From assembly GCF_965638725.1 (NCBI RefSeq), contig NC_134958.1, positions 13,829,464 through 13,893,463 on the forward strand: DNA of 64,000 nt, written 5' to 3'. Shown piece after piece: positions 24,025 to 35,800 of the stretch. Within the stretch, counting starts at the first letter, position 1, and the number at the start of each line of letters is the position of its first letter. The notes beneath the pieces were generated by a model. The model was not told the DNA's origin. It worked only from the letters and a program-made list of their open reading frames with translations, and did no database searches. Source of the stretch: Aptenodytes patagonicus. Lineage: Eukaryota > Chordata > Aves > Sphenisciformes > Spheniscidae. A program made the translations under genes and the position numbers.

Positions 24025-27000
24025 GGAATGTTATATTCAGTTTATTTAAATAACAGCTCATTTTGTGACAACATTTCTCCAGAAACGGGGTGGGAACCTG
24101 GGTAAGTGTAAGCACTATTATGAAGGCAAAATAAGGATTTTTTTAAGGCAAATGATGATTCCTGAGTCCAAGTAGTAACTAGGAAAAATTGAAGTAAAAA
24201 GAAGTTTCAGGTCCTGCTCTTATCAAATCTTGTTCTGAACTTTAGTAGTCGACTGTAGGAAGACAAATGATGCGGACAAATTCTTCGTATTTTATTGTTC
24301 CATTTGGTCCAATTTTGGCTTTTTTTAGCAGGTCATCAACTGAAAGAAAGAGTGAAAGAAAATGTAAGTTTGAGTGGCATATATTAGGGATGTTGTGATC
24401 TTCAAGAAGAGCAATGCAGGATTTGGGTTTTCAAATAATTTTTGTTAGAAGTAATAACTTCTGGGATCAGTTGGAGGTGCCATTCAGATTGTAGTTTTAA
24501 ACTAGCATCAGTTAGCACTTTGATTTTTTATTTCAGTCTCTAACTTTCTGGAGCAGAGATGTCCATCTCTTTGAGTTCCACATGGAAAAAATCCACAAAC
24601 TCAATCCAAACCAGCTTTTAATTGCTCTTGGTAGGAGTGGCTTATTTGGCTTGAATAGCAAACCTGTCCCTATTCAATTTAGACAAAACTAAGCGCTCAT
24701 GCAGATTATGTGCCCAACTTTAAGTAGATTTGTGTGACGCTTGTTAATATCGGTGGGCCTTTAGTGTTTGAAAGTGAAGAATACCTTCTCAGCTGGGGCT
24801 CTAAGGCTCTCGCTGAAAATACTTCTAAAGAAGCGGTAACCGTGCAGTTGGCACCTGCTTTTCATTCTAGCTTTGGCAATGCCTTGGCAGTGGCAGCAGT
24901 TATCTAACTTAAAATGTTCTCTTCTGTACAGGCTAAACCATTAAAAGGTATTTTTTCCTGTCAAATAATGGCAATAAAATAGAAGTACGTAAGAAATAAC
25001 ACATAGAAAAGTAATGTTAAATGTTGCTGAATGAAGCTGCTACTGGGAATTAGATGCCATATTCCTTTGGATGAGAGGAGGCGAATTCCCTCGCTTGTTT
25101 ACTTTACCCATAACATATAGTGGGTGGGTGCTAAAACAAACAGAGAATTCCAGCAGCTTTTATTTGATAATGTTTTGGGCAGCAGTTTCCTTCGATAAGG
25201 TGTCTAATACAGTCCAGAAGAGGTTTTTGCTTGCTGATGTTGAGGAACAACTTGTGTTGTTCACAAGTGTGTTGCCATTTTTCTTTGGGCCAGCAGCGTG
25301 TGAACAGGATCGTGGCAGGCACTTTGTCAGAGAGGAAGCTGTTGGGTTGTGGACCTGCATTTCTTGTTTGATATTTTGTTAGCAGGACACCTTCTAGGTG
25401 TTTAGAGCCTGTTGATAGACCTTTGAAACAGATGGATTATACATGGCCACGCGCTGATTACGAGTCCTCCATAATCTCATGCTGGTGTGGGCTGGAGTCA
25501 CCTGGCTGGGGCAGTGCTCGAGTGCTCTCCCTTTCTGAAATGGGTGAGGGCAGGTCGGCAGAGGCTGGTCTGCATTTTTCCTCGTGAGCTACTTGGCTGA
25601 GGTTACCACAACGGCTGTTCAGGCTGAACAAGCTGTGGTTGTTTAAATAAGACTCCGAGTACTCGTACTGGAGCACAGAATAATAGCTTTGCAGTTGCCA
25701 GTTGTGAAATCCAGGGGGAAGGTCATGGGAGGAGGGGGAGGTTTAGGGGGGAAAAAAGCTGTTTTACTGTAAATAGTTGTGGGAAGGTCTCTGTGAGCAG
25801 CATAACCTGTTTCCTCTCACTGCTGTTCATGCGGGTACAGGATGAGACGCTGTTTTCCCCTCTGCCCCTCTGTTTGCAGTCAGGTATCGGTGTATATAAA
25901 GGGGGCAAGCGCAGCCCCTGTGGAAGCTGCTGCTGGCAGGATCTGGTTGCAGTGTGGGGTAAATGAGGGGCTATTGTGAGAACTGCTGTTACTGTAAGGT
26001 AAGTAACAGTTCTTTCTTTCCAGGAGACCTAATCCTTTTTTTCAGAAAGGATACCCTGATGGTAATCAAATGCTTCTAAGGACATAAATTCAAAAAATAA
26101 TTCTTTCCAGAACATTTAAAAATAACAGAAGAAAAATGTGTCGGTTCTCATTTGGTAAAAGTACGTTAAATTAAAATGAAGTTAAAGCTTTTCTGGAGCC
26201 ACTGTAAATGAAGGTACGTGCCAGTAGTTATGGAACAATCGCAGATGCTAATGAAATTGAGTCTGTTCTGGCATAAAATATTTATAGCAGCTTAGCGAGC
26301 TGGAGTTCAGTGTGTCAAGCCAAAGGGGGAATTTCTTGTTGAGAAGAAGCATCGCTTGCTACATCAGGATCTATAGTGCCTTGTTACAAGTTGGCGTATA
26401 GGCTGTCCATCAACTCACAAAGTAATGGGAAATCCCCCTGCACTCCCCAAATCTTCTTTATATAGCAGCGGTTCTTGCTAGGATGCCTTTAATTAGGGTT
26501 AATGTCTCCATGTCCTCACTGTTTGGCTCTCATAATAGCTCTGAAAGTGTTTTCAGATGTAAATAGCTGCATAAACTATTATTCCAGTTAAACAACTGAA
26601 GAAAACACTCAGAAGACATGCCTTGTTGGTGTATCACTTGTGAAGCTGGTGATGGCGACTGGACTGACCAACCTTGCTCTGATTAAATCTAAATTCTACT
26701 TTAACATTAGAAAGGACAGTTCTTGTACCCCTGAGGAGCCTAATGGGGTCTGTACAAACCCCATAACCCTGATAAAACTCCTTGCTTGTATCAAACCGCT
26801 GATGGGTTTTTCTACTTGCTCTCTGCCAAAGATGGAGCATTAATGTGCAAGCTCCAGAGCTCAGTCTCTGCAGTGGGGTCGGAGGGGTGAGAGCTCTGCG
26901 AGAGCTGGAGAAGAAGCCACAGGTGACGTGGTTTGGAGCAAGGAGGGGACAGGACACCCCGTCTCCAGGGCTGACAGGCAGAGGGGTGTGCAGGGTGCTG

Positions 27001-30000
27001 CCCTGCCTTCCCGCAGGCCTGGGCCCCCTCCTGCAGCCTGTGAAAGCTGGAAAAGTGGGGCATGCATTTAAAAAGTTTATATAAATACATAAAATGCCTA
27101 GGGCAAAATCAGCTGTGTAAAAGGTTTTGATAATTTTCAGCTTCCTGGAAATTCCCTCCTATCGTGCCCCTTGGAGGCAAACTTCTGACAAACCGGACAG
27201 TTTTTTTCTTTTTTTAAAAAGAATCTTAATTAAAAAGTCCCCCTCTCTCTTCCAAATTGTGCTGGCCACAGAGCTCACCGCAGCAGCGCTTTTGGGGAAA
27301 CTGCCAGTGCCCTGTGTGCTCCTTACAGCATCCCTGCAGCTGGGGGGACGGGCGCTCTCCCAGGGCCCTTTGTGGGACAGATGCTCGCTTTATAAATACA
27401 GCGAAGCATCTCAGGGTGAAAAATCATCAGTCAGGAAACAACTCAAGAAAGGGAAAAGGTCTCTGTTAACGGGCAACCGGCTTACCTCTTCTGCAAGGCA
27501 CAGAATCTCTGCTTAGCGATCGTGGTGTGGGTGAAGGCTGACAACAGCGAGGGGAGCTCACCATCACGTGTCTAATTAGCGGCAGGGAGCTGACGTTGCT
27601 ACTGTGCTCTGCTCGGCTCTGGGAGCGCTCCCCGCTCTGTGTGCGTGTCTGGGCTCAGCTGGGGGCTCTGGTTTACATGGGCAAAGTGTTTTAAACGAAG
27701 GCACAAGCTCATCGTATGGCTGTGGCAGGGAAGAGGCTGGTGCCGGTGGGGTGGACCTGGGGACACGATGGCAAGGCACGATGCCCTGGTGCACTGCACG
27801 TCTCAGGCGTGATGGTGGGACATCCCTTCTCCCCCCACCAAGGGGAGCACCAGCATGATCTCCTGCTGGCACAGGTCCTTCCTGGCTTCCCAGCTGGAAG
27901 CGCCTGATCCCAGATTTGACTACAGAGGAAAATTAGGAAGGAAATAAGAAGATGGGGAGCGTTTGATACATCTTTGAATTGCAAAATACCTTCTTCCTCG
28001 GAAAGCTTTTCTCCTAGTCTTGTAAGTTTGGCTCTCAGCTCCGAAACAGTGATAATGCCTCTCTTCTGCCTGTCTATCATGGACAAGGCCGTGAGGATTT
28101 CACTCTCGGGTTCCTCTTGCTTCATTTGCCTGTACATTATATTCAGGAAAGTGGAGAAATCCAGCTCTGCGTTTCTGTCTGGAAAAATAAGAGCAGATTC
28201 TTTAGAAATGGCTCAGTTTTGTAGTCTGGATCCAGACCTAAGCATCCTGCTCTGCTCCCCCCAGAGTTCCCCTTCCTGGGGCACCTTTTCCTTTTTGCCT
28301 GACTCTGGTCTGGACCAGGGTGGACCACTGCTGGGGGCTTTCTCCTGGCCTGAAGACCCATTTATAGCTTTGCTAGACTTGTGCTCTGAAACCTTGTATC
28401 CAGAATTTTTAATCCAGCCCACTTTATCTCGTGATTCTTCTTTGGTCTGTGCTGTGCTTTGAATTTATTCATACATATCTGCAGATTAATATCTTTCTGT
28501 GCTCTTCTACCTCTGCTGGTTGGACTGGATGGTTTCCCAGCCTCAAAATCAGTAATCGGTATGTATGCCTCCCACTGCTATTGAAGCTTTTCTTTTTTAA
28601 TGGCACTATTTTAATCTATGTGCTGGATTGACTTTGTTCGCTATCTAGCACATCAGACCAGGTTTTGGTGACTGCTCCTGGTTATGCTGCATTGCCTGGG
28701 CTGTTTCACCTGAGAGTGAGTATTACTTACTGGGCTCCAGGCAGCCTCCTTGTCTTTGCATGTAGTCTCCTGACCACAGAAAAGCTGAATTTCTCCAACC
28801 ATAATCCAGTGTGTTTTATTCACGTGCTACCGCTGCACTTTGCTTACCGATCTTGTGCAAGTGCAGGTGTCTCTGCACCTCTCCTGGTGTCGGGCTGGCT
28901 CCCAGGCACCGCATCACTGTCATCAGGTCAGAGGCTTTTATCTTGCCTTTTTGTTTCTTGTCGTACAGGGAAAAACATTCCTTGAACTCTAATTAAAAAC
29001 CAAAACTCTGTTATGCCATGTAAGATTACATTGATCTACCAGTGATGTTTCTTCTCCCGTTGCCCGGTTGGGCGGTGTTGGTAGGGTTCCAGCAGGGATA
29101 TTGTGTCTGGTTCGGGGTGTCTCGTTTCAAGGAAAGATGATGGACAGTGGGGGAGGACCTGGGGTAAAGTGCCAAGGGCAATTAAAGTCCAGGCTTGTGA
29201 ATAGTTGAGCTAATTGGGGTCCTTCAGCCTAATTAAACAAGTCTGAAATTGGAGTCAGGCTTCCAAATATGTAGAATACTGTTAAAAAGTACTTTTCTCT
29301 GCCTTCATGGGTGGTAGGAGAGGATGCTAAAGGAATGAGCCTTAAGGAGCAATGGAGGATGCTGGTTTGGTCCCTGCCGTGGTCTGTGCAGGGTCTGGCA
29401 CTTGCCCCTGCCTCGGCCTGCCAGCGGCTGGATTTTAATAAAAGACAAAAGAACCGATAATGTCACATTTGACAGTCCGAGTGCTGCCAGCTGCCTGAGT
29501 CTAGCAGAGGAGAGCCTCTGCCTGTCCTGCTGCCATCCACTGCAGCGTCTCCCCTCCCTCGCTTCTCCCTGCAGTCCTCACCTGCCTGCTTGCCCTCTAC
29601 CCTTCCCCCTCGAACACTGGCTTCGCAGTTTTCAAATAAATAAATAAGGGTTGCAGCTGACCTAGATAAGGCTGCCATCTCTCATCCTCCCTTCCCATTC
29701 TGCTCCCAGCGCAGTGGCAGGCTCCGCTCTTTGTCACACTCAACGCTAATGGGCAAGTTGTGCTGCATAGGGACAGTCCTGTCTGCAGAGCAGCCAGGGA
29801 AATAAAAATCAGCCTATTTTGGTGTGATCACCCTCCACCCCCCCTCCTCATCCTCTCTGTCCCTAGACCTTATTGCAGGCGTAAGTGCAGGGTGTCCCCA
29901 TGGGTGCTGTGGCCTCCCCCTCCCCTGGCCGCCTCCTCCCTTGCAGCAGTCCTGCAGAGCTGCTGAGCCCAAGGGCACTGCAGATCAACAGATTTCCAGT

Positions 30001-30685
30001 AATACTCTTATTTCAGCTTTCTTCTGCCATTCTTGTAGCAAACCCTTCCTTGTTCCCATCTGAGGCAGGGGTCCCCTTTACCAGGGAGAGCCCCGGTGCC
30101 TCACAACGAGGATTTGTACCTCCTGCACCTTCTCCTTCTTCCTCTTCCTCCTTCACCTTCGCTCCCATCATACACGAAGCTTTGCCAGGCTCCAGTACTG
30201 CAAATTGTCACCTGAAATTTCTCCTGGTCCCTGCTAGCTCAGCCAGGGCTGTGTTTACGGGGCTGGGCAGTCGCTGGTTAACTGCCAGTCTTGGTGTGAT
30301 CCAGTGTGTGGCTCTGCAGGTGGTTTTGGCTCCCTGCCGGTGCCTAGTGCTGTTTTAACGAAATCAGGGAGGTTTCTCTGCTTTCAGAGGGAGCAGATCC
30401 CCTTGAGAGCTGGGAGGAGGGCAAGTGGGGGAGCACAAGGCCAGACTGAGACCCTTTTGGGGGAAATGCTATTAGCTATCAATTTGTTAAGCTGATCTTG
30501 CTAATAATAAAAAAAAACAAAACAAAACTGTACATACCGTTAATTTGATCCTGAGACAGAAATTTTGCCTGTAGCATGAAGCGGGGAAGGAGAGAGAGAC
30601 AAGAAAAATAATAAAGCAGCTTTAAAATCTGGATGGGGGGAGCAGGGGGAACAGTTTGTATCAGCCGAAACGCTTCACTCACCAT
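24025..30685 (-). CDS. CALML4: CALML4, calmodulin-like EF-hand protein (complete, five coding exons)
   Basis: CALML4 is a small calmodulin-like protein known as a light chain of the unconventional myosin MYO7B in the brush-border intermicrovillar adhesion complex. Coding exons in transcript order are 30685-30683 (ATG only, followed by a GTGAGT donor), 30568-30538, 28988-28848, 28178-27990 and 24339-24242, with TAA at 24244-24242. They join in phase to 153 residues, the length I recall for human CALML4. Motifs include AKFLSQDQIN, CFSLYDKKQKGKIKASDL, LGASPTPGEVQRHL, ELDFSTFLNIMYRQMKQEE and VDDLLKKAKIGPNGTIKYEE, the final residues being VDY. Four EF-hands are visible but all loops have lost key calcium ligands. 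A TTTATT on the plus strand at 24041-24046 gives a minus-strand AATAAA. Start choice: an alternative ATG at 30577-30575 would add LQ before AKFLS, but a CTACAG acceptor with a pyrimidine tract lies just before the Ala codon, so the ATG-only exon is preferred. Confidence 0.93.
24041..24046 (-). terminator. CALML4: CALML4 polyadenylation signal (AATAAA on the minus strand)
   Basis: A canonical hexamer lies about 200 bases past the CALML4 stop, so the 3' UTR would be short. No other AATAAA on this strand lies closer to the stop. Confidence 0.6.
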
Positions 30686-30900
30686 TATTTTGGGGGTCCT
30701 CCTTGTGCTTTACGCTGGCTGTCGGGATCAGAGGTGTCTGCTGCTACTTTTTCTATTCGATTAAGGGCTAAAGTCCGCCAGCCCAGGGTGGAGTGCGGCC
30801 GGGCTGTAATAAATACCCCGCTGCTATGGCTACGAGACCTGATCCCTGCCGGGGCTGGATCCTGCTGCCAGCACAGCTCCTGTTCACGTGCTGTGGGCAG
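30686..30900 (-). promoter_or_regulatory. CALML4: Probable CALML4 5' UTR and promoter
   Basis: This lies just upstream of the ATG-only first coding exon. On the minus strand a TATA-like GGTATTTATTA is found at about 30807-30817, roughly 125 bases before the ATG, inside a moderately GC-rich stretch. Neither the initiation site nor use of this element is proven. Confidence 0.35.
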
Positions 30901-32809
30901 AAGGGCTCTCCCCAGCCTGCCTGAAGCCTTGGGACTCCGGACGGGACCCCAAGCAGCGATGCTGTCAGGAGGAGTGGGGGGAGAGCTTCTCTTGGTTGGG
31001 GTTTAAGGGTGTTTGGGGTTGGACTGGATGGAGATGATCTGCTTGAGCACAAAAGGTTTGATAATCTCAAATAGCTGCACACCTCGCACCAAGCTTAGCT
31101 GCTGGGAAACAAATCCAGCCTTGATATCTACTGAGGCCACTGGGGAAGGGTGTTGGGAGGATTTACAGCTTTGCAGTTCACTACTGGAGGGGCTTTGCTG
31201 GTGGGCAGGAGGAGTTAATTCGGGCTTTGCGTGTCCTGGCTGAGCTCCGTGCAGGGCGTTGGGCGTCGCTGGCAACGTCACTGTGCCCTGCTCGGTGGGT
31301 TTGCAGGGGAAGGGGGGTTTAGATGTGCCCGCTGCAAACATGGAGGAGCTGGGACATTGCAGACAGGCTGAGAGGAGAAGGCATTTTTGAGATGGTTTAA
31401 AAAGCTCCCCATTGCCTGAGTTTTTACTTACTAGCATTTATTTAGCTAATCTGCTTGGGAGCAAACAGCCTCCAGGACTGCCAGGTCTTGTTGCAGCCCT
31501 TGGCAGGAACTCAGAAGAGTGATGCTGAGGAAATGATGCTGAGGGAGCAAGTATTATACATGCATCTACAATTTTGTCCCATCCTGTCCCCTACAAAAAG
31601 AGCTGAGCCAGCAGCTCAGCTGGGCGCTCCTGGCTGCGGGACAGGTGATGCTCTGCCTCTCCGGATCCTGCCGGTGCTTGAAGTATCCCAAAAAGAAACT
31701 CAGTGGCTGTGCAGGCAGGGCTAGCACATGTGCGGGGGGATGAAGTACCTGATGCCAGGCTGTGGTGGAGATCCAGACCCAAGAACAAAATATTTAGTGG
31801 CCATAGTGACCACTATAGCATGGACTGGACCCTTCCCAGGGTAGACCCTGCTCTGTTACAATGACACATTCGGGGTCCTTAAATCTCGTGGTTTAAAGAT
31901 TCTCCCTTCAAAGAACAGAGCTGCTTCAGGAAGCAACGCAAGTTGTTCAGCTTTTATCAAGTGTTTTTATTCAGTATGTTTCACTAATAGCTTTTTTCTT
32001 CTACCACTGGGATTCTGTCACACAGGACTCTAATACGAATTTTGTAGACGTAAACCATCACAGGGATGCAGCTAGAGTTGCAGGAGCTCAGCTCCATCAC
32101 CTGAAGCTGGAGAAGTGGTGAGCGGGAGCAGAAGCCACCGGTGGTGCAGACCCCACACGAGTGGTGCCGAGGCTGGAGCTCACCCCCCCGATGCTTTTTT
32201 CAGGCTGCGTTCATGGGGAATTGGCCCTTCTGCCTCTTCCGCCAGCCAGGCCCTTCTTGCATCGCGCCTGCACTCAGCAGCAAGGGCTTAAACCCAGTGC
32301 TGATGGCCGGGACCCTGGGAGGGCTCCCCGGGGAGGCATGGCCAAGCAGAGCCATCGAGTAGATAAAGGTGGGGCGTGTTTAATCAGCTGGGAGCAGCGT
32401 GGGAGGAGTGGATACATCTCTCTGTGCCAAGACACAGGGCGGGCGACACTGCTTTGACTTCCTGGCAAACCGCTCCCGTTAAAGGCTGGGATGCTCTCTG
32501 GGGCGGTGATGGTGGTATGTGGATTCACCAGCGGCGGGGACCACTGTGGGGCTGCGATGCTGCGCCCCTGCTCCGATACAGGAGGGAGTTGGTGCTGTCT
32601 CGTAAGCACCCGAAAAAGTCCAGTGTGGAACTGCGTTGTGCAATTGCGAGGGCTGGCCGGTGCAAAGCCAGGGGAGACACCCCTGCCACGACCCTGGCTT
32701 TAAAGTGTTAAGTCACAAAGACTATGTATGTTTCCCTTTTGTTCGAACACCCCCTCCCTAGCTAGGTCTAGTTAACATACGATGTCTTCCAGCTAATGTT
32801 GGTCAGGAA
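30901..32809. other. Intergenic region between CLN6 3' end and CALML4 5' end
   Basis: Both neighbours are on the minus strand, so this carries any CALML4 upstream control and possibly a longer CLN6 3' UTR. A second minus-strand AATAAA candidate lies at 31966-31971. I see no gene or recognisable repeat. Confidence 0.45.
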
Positions 32810-32815
32810 TTTATT
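32810..32815 (-). terminator. CLN6: CLN6 polyadenylation signal (AATAAA on the minus strand)
   Basis: A canonical hexamer lies about 70 bases after the CLN6 stop, beyond a poly-C run (about 32849-32861 on the plus strand). Use of a more distal site at 31966-31971 is also possible. Confidence 0.5.
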
Positions 32816-35800
32816 TGAAATACATCTACATTAGAAAAACTAGATTTCCCCCCCCCCCCTTCAAATTACTCTAAAATATCAAAACCTATAAACTTTCTTT
32901 TGCTGCATGGAGGTTGTTCACGTGCAGGGTGTAAAATGCCCACGGCTCGGGGATATAGATCACACCAGGGTACTTCTTCCTGAGAATTTTGTCATCCCAC
33001 AGCCAAACCACCCAAACAGCAATGAGGACCAGTGTTATGATGAAGGAGTAGAAGAGAAAAAGCCCATTGCTGTCCAGGACCAGTCCTTTGCGTTTCTGGT
33101 GCATCACTAAAGCCATCATGGCAAAGAAAGTGAAAATGTAGAGGATGAAAATCTGACCCTCCGTCACGAGATACCTACAAAGCAAACACACCTGTTAGTG
33201 CCCCCCGGGAGAAAGCACTGAGCGACAGCAGCCCCCAGCGCTTCCAGCTTTACCTGGGGTGAACGTCTCCCCCTTCTGCTCTACATCCAGACAAACGAAG
33301 TTGTGCTGCTTTCTACTGCCAGCTTTTAAGCTGTGATTTGTTTTCATGTTTCTTATCAGTAATTTAACAACTGAGCTATAGGCTTCATTAAGAGAACGGG
33401 TAAAGAAATGTGTGCCCAGTATGGGATTTGAAAGGTGCTGGGCTCGGTTTGTGAATGGGATGCTTAAAGGCAGAACCAAAGCCAGACTCTGGCTCCCACC
33501 TGTGGATGTTGTGCTCATTTACTCCAAAAATCCGCTGTGCTGGGTCTGGCAGTGGCCAGTCCTGAACGGGTGTTAGCCGGGGGAAGGAGAAATTACACTC
33601 CCTGGTTCTTAAATCGCTAGCACATGAACTGCAGAGATTCACACTGATACATTTAAAGGAAGTGCAATGGGGTAACTGGGAACTGACCAAATCTTCCTGA
33701 TGATTTTGACTATCAAAAATTAATTTACTGTATAAAAACAGTCTCAGCAGGGGGCAAAGCCACGGGCAAGAGAACATCATCTCTGAAGATGAATGAAAAG
33801 TTGTTTGGCTGCCATCAGGGAAACCATTTGGGAAGATGAGGCTAATGAAAATGGGAAATAAATAAGACCTCTCTCAAAAGGCTATTTGGACCCACAGGGC
33901 AAGCTGAGGAGGCAGCATCTGAGCATCACAAAGGCGGCCTGGATGTGTAAAATCCCTGGACAACTGGTGAGAGCATCCCTATTGCCACCAACACCCTGAG
34001 AGCAGGCGGATGTGCTGCAGGCACCGGGTGACCATCCCAAAATCGTTGAGGAACTGTCTAACAGCGCAGTGAACGGCAGCCTTTGAAGGGGGGCAGACAG
34101 CAAGTACCACGGAGGCTGGAAGCTGGAGCTCCAGCAATAACGGTATGACTGACAGTGTGGCTGAAGAAACACCCCAGGCAGGGGCAGGAGTGCTGATGAG
34201 TGACCCTGAAGTTGTCCCAACTTGCAAAGGCTAAAGCGGCTGCAAATTTCAACCAGATTTGATTTGATTTTCCAGACCTGCAGAGCAGAAGCTGCAAGTT
34301 CTGCCCTGGGGAATGGAGAGCTGCTGCCTGCGGTACTCCCTAGGGTTGCCTGTGATACTCCCTCTTCGTCCCTCGCCCACCCAGAGCAGACAGAAGCCAC
34401 TTACCAGTAATAAAGGCTACTGGGCCCCATCAGAAGCAAGGCAGGCACTGGCATCCTGCTCTCCTCTTCAACAGGCGTGAAGCAGCCGGTGAAATATATA
34501 AACAGTATCAGGAAAAAAGGGATGTACCTGCAAACAGAAACAACACGCTGATCGGTGGTGTGACCTTGGAAAGTGTTTAAACCCCCACCAAATCCAAACC
34601 ATGCACCTAGGCCATTCCTATGCTGAGCCCGTGAATTAATTTGGTGAAAGAGCAGAAGCGGAGGCCACCCAGCCTGCTCCAGCCACACGTACTCGGGCAG
34701 GTGAAGCAGTGGGTAACTGGGACGCAGAGTCCCACTCCGTGGGGTCCCGCGGTGCTAGTCAGGGCATCGCCTCTCTGCCAGCGTCACAGCTCTTGCTACG
34801 AGATTACCGCTGCGTCCATATGGCAGACGAAGGGCTGGTGGTGCCTGGTGCAGGGCTATTGTATGTCCTGGCTGCACCGAGTGCTCCTGCAGATAATGAG
34901 ACTTCTGGGGCTCTCGCAGGAAAAGCCCAAGTTCGCTGATTAGGTCAAACACTGGGCTCAAGTGCTTCGTCAAACAATTGCATTTGTTACACTCCCAGAC
35001 TCTTAAGAGGCTGTTTAAGAGCGTTGTGTTGTGTTCAAAGCTGAACTGCAGGAAAGCAGGACGTGGACCAGGATTTCAACAACCTAACAGAGCCCTTTTT
35101 TATTTAAAAGAATAGGATTTGCTCGCTTCAGAGCGCTCAAGGAACAGCAAATAAACTGGGAAAGCCTGATGGGGGAGAGATTTCCCTCCACGCTCAGAGA
35201 GGTCTCAGGATTATCTGGCAGCGGATAAAGGGCCAGACAGTCCTTTCTGGGGTTGTTGGTGCAGGCAGAGCAGCAGGACACGTCTGCAGCACTGGGTGCT
35301 GCTCACGTGTGTGCGAGGGTGCAGATGAGACCTGCCGCAGCCTGCGGGCACTACCAACATTACCTGCCCCTGGGTCAGCAAGTGCAGCCATGCTGGATGA
35401 AGTACACTCTCCAGCTGGAACAAGCGTTTCTAGGGTCAGCTTGGGGTGATAGCGCTGAAAGCAGACCCTAACAGAGCTCCCTGGACCACCATGGCCAAAC
35501 GTCTCTGTTACTGGGCGGCACTGGTGTGGCTACGCAAGCAATGCTTCCCTCTCACCAGGGGGTCATTAAACAGGTGCACAGTAAAGGAAGGGAGTGAGCA
35601 AAGGGCTAGAGAGACCAGGCAGAGTCAGGTTCTTTTGGGGTCAACTTCCAGAGGAGCAAAAACGTGGGTGGTGACAGCCAAGGAGTCTGCAGAGCCCCCA
35701 GACCTACACTGTAACTTGTTTCTTCACCTGGGTATCCTGTGGAAGGTGGCCAAGGGGTGAGAACAGATGAGCTGTTCCTCTGGCCCCGACAGCTGTCAAA

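Noticed and set aside
28515-28560. GGTTGGACTGGATGG resembling the CR1 3' end (also near 31017)
   Set aside because: Only about 15 bases match, with no flanking CR1 sequence and no terminal ATTCTATG repeat.
30575-30577. Alternative CALML4 start giving MLQAKF
   Set aside because: A splice acceptor lies exactly before the Ala codon, and the upstream ATG with GTGAGT donor restores the family length of 153 residues.
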